Shown in pieces: positions 44,036 to 51,202 of a stretch of DNA of 51,202 bases. Numbering within the stretch: position 1 is the stretch's first letter; every line of letters begins with the position of its first letter. The translations under genes and the position numbers were made by a program. The notes under the pieces were generated by a model. The model ran no database searches, was not told where the DNA came from, and saw only the letters and a program-made list of their open reading frames with translations. Origin of the DNA: Candidatus Latescibacterota bacterium (GTDB lineage Bacteria; Krumholzibacteriota; Krumholzibacteriia; G020349025); NCBI GenBank assembly GCA_020349025.1, contig CP070763.1, forward strand, positions 2,954,804 through 3,006,005. Direction: 5' to 3'.

Positions 44036-44599
44036 TCAAGGTGCACTCGAATCGGGTTCTGTCGCCTCCGATCTGCCCGCGCCAGGCGCTCCGGCGTCGA
44101 AGTCGATCTCGTGCTCCGGCGCCTCGCGCGTGAACGTCAGCGTGGCGCGTTCCTCTCCGATGCGGAGATTGACGGTATTCACCTGCTTGGCCGCGGTCTC
44201 GAAGAAGACGCGGTTGCGCAGCGTGACGCCTGCGGCCGTCTGCGCCAGCGGGAACTCGAAGTAGAGCCAGGCAGCGCGTGGTGTCACCTCTTTACCCAAC
44301 CAGGCCGGTTGCGCTCGCTCGCCGCTTCGCTCCACCGCCTCGAAGCGCTCTTGCAGGTAGAGCGTGATGAGGGAGTCGACTCCCGGGGTCCGATCCAGAT
44401 TGATGCGCTGCATGTCGTGACGTCGCGCCAGCGCCTCTTCGAGATCCTCCGGCTTGACGCGCAACGCCACCTCCAGCGACGTGGACTCAGCGTTCCATTC
44501 CACCTCGGCAATGCTCACGTGGTACTCGTGGGCGTGGAGTGGCACAGCAAGCGCCCCGACCGCCATCAGGGCGGCGGCCATCACTCGGGCAGTTTGCAT
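44036..44599 (-). CDS. Exported DUF6702-like protein
   Basis: The 187-residue protein has a signal peptide (MAAALMAVGALAVPLHA) directly followed by HEYHVSIAEVEWN, the typical mature start of DUF6702 proteins. A closing block VNTVNLRIGEERATLTFT also fits that family. The function is unknown. In Bacteroidota such genes often sit next to M1 metallopeptidases, and here it lies 25 bases downstream of one, so the two are probably a functional pair in the periplasm. A C-terminal tail of about 20 residues rich in Ala, Gly and Asp is likely unstructured. The family call is from pattern memory rather than from a search. Confidence 0.75.
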   Translation of the reverse strand: MQTARVMAAALMAVGALAVPLHAHEYHVSIAEVEWNAESTSLEVALRVKPEDLEEALARRHDMQRINLDRTPGVDSLITLYLQERFEAVERSGERAQPAWLGKEVTPRAAWLYFEFPLAQTAAGVTLRNRVFFETAAKQVNTVNLRIGEERATLTFTREAPEHEIDFDAGAPGAGRSEATEPDSSAP

Positions 44600-44624
44600 G
44601 ACTCGACCTTGCGTCTGCGGGCGA

Positions 44625-47003
44625 TCACTCGGGGCGCTGCGTCACTTTGTCGTCGTTCGCTTCCTGCGCCTTCTGCATCGGGTTCTTCGGCTTCTGCTCC
44701 TTGAACAGCTGGAAACGCGACTTGATCGGCTTGCGCGGCCAGTGGTTGTTGTCGAGGTTCACGTCGGCGGTCTCGAGGTGCGGGTCGAGAGCGATGCTGC
44801 GGATCTCCCGTTGGGTCAGCAGGAGCTTGGAGGCGCGCGCCGGGTCGCGCCGCCAGATCTCGGCCGGAACGCGCAGCTCCTCGCTGGAGCCGTCCCCGTA
44901 CGTGATGTCGAGGATCGCCGGCATCACCAGCCCGCCGATGTTGGCCAGCTCCACCACGTAGAACTTGTAGTCGGTCCCCAGCATCTCTTCTTCATGATCT
45001 TCGAGCGACTCGAGCAGCTTCGTGAACTCTTCGCGGTCCTGCGGCGTGACGTCGAGCTCGTCGTAGCTGTTGTAGAAATCCTTGAGCTCGGGGATCTGCT
45101 CCACCAGCTTCGGTGCGCTCTCGAATCTCGATTGCGACAGCGTCACCGGCTCCGCCTCGCGCTCCTCCTTCAAGCGCGGCTTTTCGATGTCCGGATCGTG
45201 GGTGTCGAGCGAGTAGAGGCGGACGTTCTCGATCGAGATGTCGCAGTGGTCGGTGGTGTAGAACCAGCCGCGCCAGAACCAGTCGAGGTCGACGCCGGAG
45301 GCGTCCTCCATCGTGCGAAAGAGATCGGCCGGCATCGGGCGCTTGAAGCGCCAGCGGCGCGCGTACTCCTTGAAGGCGAAATCGAAAAGCTCGCGTCCCA
45401 GGATGCTCTCCCGCAGGATGTTGAGCGCCGTTGCGGGCTTGCCGTAGGCGTTGTTGCCGAACTGCAGGAGCGACTCGGAGTTGGTCATGATCGGGACCTG
45501 GTCGTCGCTGCGCATGTACTCGACGATGTTCTTCGGCTCGCCGCGGCGCGAAGGGTAGTCCTCCTCCCACTCCTGCTCGGCCAGGAACTGCAGAAAGCTG
45601 TTGATGCCCTCGTCCATCCACGTCCACTGACGCTCGTCGGAGTTCACGATCATCGGGAAGTAGTTGTGCCCCACCTCGTGGATGACGACCGAGATCAGCC
45701 CGTACTTCGTGCGGTTCCAGAAGTGGCGATCCTCGCCGACCGGCACGTCGAAGTAGGTGCCGTCCGGCTCGGCGCGCGGCCCGTTGAAGCAGATCATCGG
45801 ATACTCCATGCCGCCCACGGGCCCGTTGACCGAGATCGCCACCGGGTAGGGGTACGGGAAGGTGTAGCGCGAGTAGACGTTCAGCGTGTGGACGACGGCC
45901 GGCGTCGAGTAGCGGCTCCACAGCGGCTCCGCCTCGTTCGGATAGAAGGACATCGCCAGGACGCGGTTCCCCTCCATGTCGTGCCTCTGCGCATCCCAGA
46001 TGAACTTGCGTGACGAGGCAAAGGCGAAGTCGCGAACGTTCTCGGCGTGGAACACCCATGTCTTCTTCTCGCGGGCGCGGCTCGATTCGTTGGCCAGCGC
46101 CTCCTCCGGCGTGATGATGAACTGCAGCGTGCCGGCCGTTTCCACCTCGCGCAGGCGCTGGCGCTGCACCGCGGTCAACACCGCGTCCGGGTTCTGCAAC
46201 ACGCCCGTTGCCGCCACGACGTGGTCCGCGGGCACGGTGATCTCGACCTCGTAGTCCCCGAGCTCCAGCGTGAACTCGCCGCGGCCGATGAACTGTTTGT
46301 GCTGCCAGCCGTTGACGTCGGTGTAGGAAGCCATGCGCGGGTAGAACTGGGCGATCTCGTAGATGTAGTTGTCATCCTTCTCGAAATACTCGTAGCCGGT
46401 GCGTGCCCGGATCGTCTTGGCATCGTTGACGGAGTAGTTCCAATCGATCTCGAACACGATCGACTCGCCGTGCCGCAGCGGTGCATCGAGGTCGATGCGC
46501 ATCATCGTTTTGACGATCGTATGGCGCAGGTCGGCGCCGTCGGCGGCGGCCACGCGCGTGATCTCGATGCCGCCGTCGAATTCTTGCAGCGCCAGGAGCC
46601 GGCCGAGCGTGCGGTAGGGGAACTTCGTGAAGTCTGGTGCCACCTGTGCCAGCGCACCATCGGCATCGGAGGCGAAGAGGTTGGCATCCAGTTGAATCCA
46701 GAGATAGCGCAGCGCGTCGGGGGCGTTGTTGGTGTACGTAATCCGCTCCGATCCCAGAATGCGCTGGGCTGCATCATCCAGCTCGACACGCATCGCGTAG
46801 TCTGCGCGCTGTTGCCAGTAGGAGGATCCCGGCGCGCCGGAGGCGCTGCGATAGACGTTGGGTGTGGGCAGGATTTCTTCGAGCTGGCGGAACTTGTCCT
46901 CTTCGATGCCGCCACCCGCGAGGACGCGCGGCAGGAATGCGACGACAGCGAGGCTCGCGACGAGGCTGGCCAGCATGCGGCGAGACCATGGAATCGATGA
47001 CAT
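44625..47003 (-). CDS. Exported M1-family zinc metallopeptidase
   Basis: The 792-residue peptidase has a signal peptide (MLASLVASLAVVAFLPRVLA). The N-terminal beta-domain at about 60-330 is followed by the catalytic domain, with the aminopeptidase substrate block GGMEYPM. The zinc site is H442-E-V-G-H446 in VVIHEVGHNYFP, with the third ligand E465 in WMDEGIN. It resembles the large M1 enzymes of Bacteroidota rather than cytosolic PepN. The ATG at 47003 follows CGAGGG; further in-frame ATGs upstream do not begin with a signal. It is first in an operon with DUF6702 and a cupin. The substrate is probably peptides in the periplasm or at the surface. Confidence 0.95.
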   Translation of the reverse strand: MSSIPWSRRMLASLVASLAVVAFLPRVLAGGGIEEDKFRQLEEILPTPNVYRSASGAPGSSYWQQRADYAMRVELDDAAQRILGSERITYTNNAPDALRYLWIQLDANLFASDADGALAQVAPDFTKFPYRTLGRLLALQEFDGGIEITRVAAADGADLRHTIVKTMMRIDLDAPLRHGESIVFEIDWNYSVNDAKTIRARTGYEYFEKDDNYIYEIAQFYPRMASYTDVNGWQHKQFIGRGEFTLELGDYEVEITVPADHVVAATGVLQNPDAVLTAVQRQRLREVETAGTLQFIITPEEALANESSRAREKKTWVFHAENVRDFAFASSRKFIWDAQRHDMEGNRVLAMSFYPNEAEPLWSRYSTPAVVHTLNVYSRYTFPYPYPVAISVNGPVGGMEYPMICFNGPRAEPDGTYFDVPVGEDRHFWNRTKYGLISVVIHEVGHNYFPMIVNSDERQWTWMDEGINSFLQFLAEQEWEEDYPSRRGEPKNIVEYMRSDDQVPIMTNSESLLQFGNNAYGKPATALNILRESILGRELFDFAFKEYARRWRFKRPMPADLFRTMEDASGVDLDWFWRGWFYTTDHCDISIENVRLYSLDTHDPDIEKPRLKEEREAEPVTLSQSRFESAPKLVEQIPELKDFYNSYDELDVTPQDREEFTKLLESLEDHEEEMLGTDYKFYVVELANIGGLVMPAILDITYGDGSSEELRVPAEIWRRDPARASKLLLTQREIRSIALDPHLETADVNLDNNHWPRKPIKSRFQLFKEQKPKNPMQKAQEANDDKVTQRPE

Positions 47004-47151
47004 GGTTTCCCTCGGCATTACGCGCCGGCGGAACCCCCGAAGACCAGCGCGGCGCGAGACGGCAGAATCCACGAACGGGGTCTCGAGAAGGACTGGATCT
47101 CCATTGTAGAGCCTCGAGTTGGGATAGTGCCACCCCGAAGCGGATGGGGCG

Positions 47152-49284
47152 TCAGGGCGCGAGATCCTGCGCTGCCGATCCCGGGTCGCCGAGGCGAATG
47201 CGGACGTCGACCGCCATGCAGTCGGCACGCTGCGGTGTGAGGAGGAATGGGTTGATGTCCATCTCGCGGATGCAGTCGAAGTCGGACACGAGCTGTGCGA
47301 CGCGAAGGATCATCTCCTCCGCCGTGACCAGATCGACGGGAGGCTCGCCACGGAACCCGGTCAACAGCGTGTAGCCCTTGATCGACTCGATCATCTCGTG
47401 GGCGTCCACATCCGTGAGCGGCAGGACCCGGAACGCAATGTCTTTGAACACCTCCACGTAGCGCCCCCCGGAGCCGAACATGAGGAGCGGTCCGAAGAGT
47501 GGGTCTTGCGCCATGCCGAGAATGACCTCGCGTCCAGGTGCCGCCTGACGCTGCACGACGAACGCTTCCACCTCGAGGCCACGCGTCTTGTGGATTCCGT
47601 CGCGCATGACGTGCAGTGCCGACCTGACGTCGGAGTCGCTGCGAAGGTCGAGCGCCACGCCACCCACATCCGACTTGTGTTCGATACGCGCGTCGGATGC
47701 CTTCAACACCACCGGGTATCCGATGCGCTCCGCCGCGGCCACCGCCTCTTCAACGTCGGCCACGCGGCTGACCGCCGCCACCGGCACGCCGTAGGCACGC
47801 AGGAGCGCGAACGCATTCTCCTGTGACATCGGGCCGCCGCCCTTGTCGAGCTGCGACTGCGTCAGCTCGAGAGCCGCGTCGCGATCCACCTCGAACGTGC
47901 GTACCTCACCGACGGGGCGCTGTTGCCAACGCCGGTAGCGGTAGAGGGATGCGGCCGCGCGTGCTGCCGACTCCGGGAAGCGATACAGGGGCGGGCAATC
48001 GGGGTGGCGCTTCGGAAAGGTCTCGTAGAACTCCTCCTTCGCCATGAACGTGCCGAGAACGGGTTTGGCATGACGACGGCTCACCTGCGTGATCGCCTCG
48101 GCCACGTCGTCCGGAACCAGCATGTGCGGGGGGACCGAGACGACGATAGCAAGGTCGACGCCGGGATCGTCGAGAAGCACCTCGAGCGCGCGACGGTAGT
48201 CCTCGGCCCGCGCGCTCGCGATCATGTCGATCGGATTGATGACGCTCGCCTCGTCCGGCAGGAAGCTCTTCAGATCCTCCTTCGTCTCCTGCGAAAGCTT
48301 CGCCATGCTCATTTCGGCGGCCAGGAGCGCGTCGGTGGCCATGATCGCGGGGCCGCCGGCGTTGGTGAGCACGGCGACGCGGTTGCCGCGAGGCAGCGGG
48401 CAGCGGCTGAACGCGACCACCAGATCCAGCATGTCTTCGATCGACTCGGCGCGCAGGACGCCGACCTGGCTCAGCAGCGCATCGACCGCCAGCTCGCCAC
48501 CCGCGAGCGCGCCCGTGTGCGAGGTCGCGGCGCGCGCCCCCGCTGGAGTGCGCCCCGACTTCACCGCGATGATCGGCTTGTGGCGCGAGATGCGCTTTGC
48601 GAGCCGCGTGAAGCGTCGTGGATTGCCGAACGACTCGAGGTAGAGCGCGATCACACGCGTGCGCTCGTCCCCCTCCCAGTAGGTCAACAGGTCGTTGCCC
48701 GAGACGTCCGCCTTGTTCCCGACGCTCGCGAAGAAAGAGAAGCCGACGTTCATGCGCCCGATCGCATGCAGGATGGCGACCCCCATCGCGCCGCTCTGCG
48801 ACATGAACGCCACGTCCCCGTCGATCGGCATCATCGGCGCGAAGGTGGCGTTCAGGCGCACCTTCGGGTGCGTTCCGAAAACCCCCATGCAGTTGGGGCC
48901 AATGAGGCGCATCCCGTAGTCGCGAACGATCCGCACCAGCTCCTGCTCGCGCTTCGCACCGTCTTCACCCGTCTCCTTGAAGCCGGCGCTGATCACCACG
49001 ATTCCCTTGACGCCCTTTTCGCCGCACTCGCGCAAGACATGCGGCACGGCATCGGCGGGAACGACGACGATGGCGAGCTCGACCGCGTCGGGAATGTCGA
49101 GCACCGACGGGTAACACTTGATCGAGTGGATGAAATCCGCCTTGGGATTCACCGGAAAGAGGGTGCCGTGGAACTCGTACTCGATGATGTTGTGGAGGAT
49201 CTCGCGTCCAAGAGAACCGCGACGGGTCGATGCTCCGATGACGGCCACCGACTTCGGACTGAAGATCGCGTCGAGAGAAGCCAT
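47152..49284 (-). CDS. ADP-forming acyl-CoA synthetase (fused alpha and beta domains)
   Basis: The 710-residue cytosolic enzyme makes acyl-CoA and phosphate interconvert with the acid and ATP, usually in the ATP-forming direction during acetate or fatty-acid fermentation. The N-terminal CoA-binding domain begins FSPKSVAVIGASTRRGSLG. The CoA-ligase domain has the phospho-histidine loop ATSHTGALAGGELAVDALL. The C-terminal ATP-grasp domain contains GYPVVLKASDARIEHKSDVG and DINPFLLTP. The order alpha then beta in one chain is the fused form found in many bacteria. The start at 49284 is chosen over GTG 49290, two codons away. It would let acetyl- or propionyl-CoA made by enzymes such as MmsA yield ATP. 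Confidence 0.95.
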   Translation of the reverse strand: MASLDAIFSPKSVAVIGASTRRGSLGREILHNIIEYEFHGTLFPVNPKADFIHSIKCYPSVLDIPDAVELAIVVVPADAVPHVLRECGEKGVKGIVVISAGFKETGEDGAKREQELVRIVRDYGMRLIGPNCMGVFGTHPKVRLNATFAPMMPIDGDVAFMSQSGAMGVAILHAIGRMNVGFSFFASVGNKADVSGNDLLTYWEGDERTRVIALYLESFGNPRRFTRLAKRISRHKPIIAVKSGRTPAGARAATSHTGALAGGELAVDALLSQVGVLRAESIEDMLDLVVAFSRCPLPRGNRVAVLTNAGGPAIMATDALLAAEMSMAKLSQETKEDLKSFLPDEASVINPIDMIASARAEDYRRALEVLLDDPGVDLAIVVSVPPHMLVPDDVAEAITQVSRRHAKPVLGTFMAKEEFYETFPKRHPDCPPLYRFPESAARAAASLYRYRRWQQRPVGEVRTFEVDRDAALELTQSQLDKGGGPMSQENAFALLRAYGVPVAAVSRVADVEEAVAAAERIGYPVVLKASDARIEHKSDVGGVALDLRSDSDVRSALHVMRDGIHKTRGLEVEAFVVQRQAAPGREVILGMAQDPLFGPLLMFGSGGRYVEVFKDIAFRVLPLTDVDAHEMIESIKGYTLLTGFRGEPPVDLVTAEEMILRVAQLVSDFDCIREMDINPFLLTPQRADCMAVDVRIRLGDPGSAAQDLAP

Positions 49285-49325
49285 TCTCACGTCACTCGTG
49301 GCTCGTCACCCCGGCATCGTTTCGC

Positions 49326-50048
49326 TCAGGCAGTGGCCCACTCCTCGGATGGGCGGATGGGCGGCAGAGGATCGGGCGCGCCTTCGTGCTCGTGGACCTC
49401 GAACTGCACCCCATGGCCCTCCTGCTCCGCGACGCAGCGCACGTCCCACTGGAGGAAGTGGAGGTTGGGAAGCCGTGTCAAGGGGAGCCACGATCGTGTC
49501 CACAGCTTGGCCTTGAGCCCACTGCGGACCGGCGGGAAGTCACGCAGAAAGAGATGCAGGCTGCAACCGCTCGGGCGGCGGTAGACGCGGAACTCGAAGA
49601 TGCCGAGGTAGGGCGGACGCTGCGTCTCCGCTTCGATGTCGAACTCCCCGGCGGAGGGCGCCACCCAAGGAATGTCGATCGGCCACGGCTGCGGCGATTC
49701 GACGGCGTCGGGCGCCACCAGGTCGCCACCGAGAATCTCCATGTGGCCGCGATAGATGTCCACCGTGCCCGCTTGCCGCAGACGTCCCAGCCGGATCAGG
49801 GGCGTGTGCAGGTAGCGAAGCTGCATGACCGGCTCCCCGCGCTGCCAGACGCTCCGAACCCACTTCGACGCCTCCGCCGAGAAGCGGTAGCGGAAGTACG
49901 ACTCCACGATCCGACGCACGCGCTTGAGGCCACCCGTCATGTAGACGACCGAAAGATCGTCCGGAATCTCGGCCCACTGGTGCGCTTGGAATCGCTCGCG
50001 TTCGCCGATCCCCTGCTGGCTGTGCAACGTAATCGACAGCTCTGCCAT
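49326..50048 (-). CDS. Conserved-looking hypothetical protein
   Basis: I do not recognise this 240-residue protein. It has no signal peptide or transmembrane helix. The sequence is beta-rich, with many aromatic residues and several arginine clusters (LKRVRRIVESYFRYRF, RYLHTPLIRLGRLRQ). Clear patterns such as VYMTGGLKRVRRI and YLGIFEFRVYRRPSGC make it look like a real folded protein. The start has AGGT about 11 bases upstream. It lies between the tryptophanase and acyl-CoA synthetase genes on the same strand, with gaps of 142 and 41 bases, and may be transcribed with the synthetase. Confidence 0.75.
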   Translation of the reverse strand: MAELSITLHSQQGIGERERFQAHQWAEIPDDLSVVYMTGGLKRVRRIVESYFRYRFSAEASKWVRSVWQRGEPVMQLRYLHTPLIRLGRLRQAGTVDIYRGHMEILGGDLVAPDAVESPQPWPIDIPWVAPSAGEFDIEAETQRPPYLGIFEFRVYRRPSGCSLHLFLRDFPPVRSGLKAKLWTRSWLPLTRLPNLHFLQWDVRCVAEQEGHGVQFEVHEHEGAPDPLPPIRPSEEWATA

Positions 50049-50190
50049 TGTCGCGCTCGACCTCCGTGATTCACCGGCTCGTCAGCTTATCCGCGCCTGG
50101 CATTCGGCGCAACCCGGTGCCGGTCGCCGCAGCGCAAGCCTCCGCGCCTCCCCCGACCAGGCCGTGAGGTCGTGCGACGCCAGCCACGCA

Positions 50191-51202
<1,012 letters not shown>

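Overview
The window is a GC-rich, gene-dense bacterial chromosome segment, about 40 protein genes on both strands with short gaps. I see no rRNA, tRNA, insertion sequence, phage or CRISPR. Two large secreted proteins end in Por/FlgD-type beta-sandwich sorting domains. Two others end in a short tryptophan/lysine tag. There is also a six-bladed beta-propeller protein, a PlpD-like patatin-barrel and a DUF6702/M1-peptidase pair. Together these suggest a diderm bacterium of the FCB group or a nearby uncultured lineage (Eisenbacteria, Krumholzibacteriota or Latescibacterota-like). That placement is inference from style, with no marker gene behind it.

Positions 1-5105 (minus strand) hold a cell-envelope glycosyltransferase/methyltransferase pair, then a haem operon in the order ccsA-like, hemA, hemC, probable hemD. 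Positions 5106-14270 carry a secreted tag protein, a TrpC-like barrel that has lost most catalytic residues, a three-gene phosphorelay with ATGA junctions (kinase, receiver, receiver-PAS-kinase), a D,D-carboxypeptidase, a frameshifted exported protein and a beta-propeller protein.

Positions 14325-24035 are central carbon metabolism. They encode methylmalonate/malonate-semialdehyde dehydrogenase, a nitrilase-fold amidase with an altered triad, and a minus-strand operon (D-2-hydroxyacid dehydrogenase, an isolated N-terminal piece of pyruvate kinase, phosphofructokinase). Opposite it runs a plus-strand operon (phosphoglycerate mutase, beta-phosphoglucomutase, GH65 disaccharide phosphorylase). 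The plus operon would turn a disaccharide plus phosphate into glucose and glucose 6-phosphate. The minus operon supplies the committing glycolytic step and a fermentative dehydrogenase.

Positions 24036-42563 are rich in export and envelope genes: a second tag protein with its own promoter, NhaA, a fusion of an ABC-type periplasmic binding domain to a TolC-like outer-membrane domain, a DUF427 protein, the patatin-barrel, a Cys/Met PLP enzyme, two lipoproteins, an M43 metalloprotease and the two large secreted proteins with sorting domains. A remnant of a GCS2-type ligase gene lies at the end of this part.

Positions 42564-51202 (minus strand) hold a membrane-anchored beta-strand-rich protein, an M1 peptidase/DUF6702/cupin operon, an ADP-forming acyl-CoA synthetase, an unknown protein and a tryptophanase cut by the window edge.

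The items I think most deserve follow-up are the shared C-terminal TTWxxVKxL(Y/F) tag, the binding-protein/TolC fusion, the catalytically stripped TrpC-like protein and the translationally coupled half pyruvate kinase.
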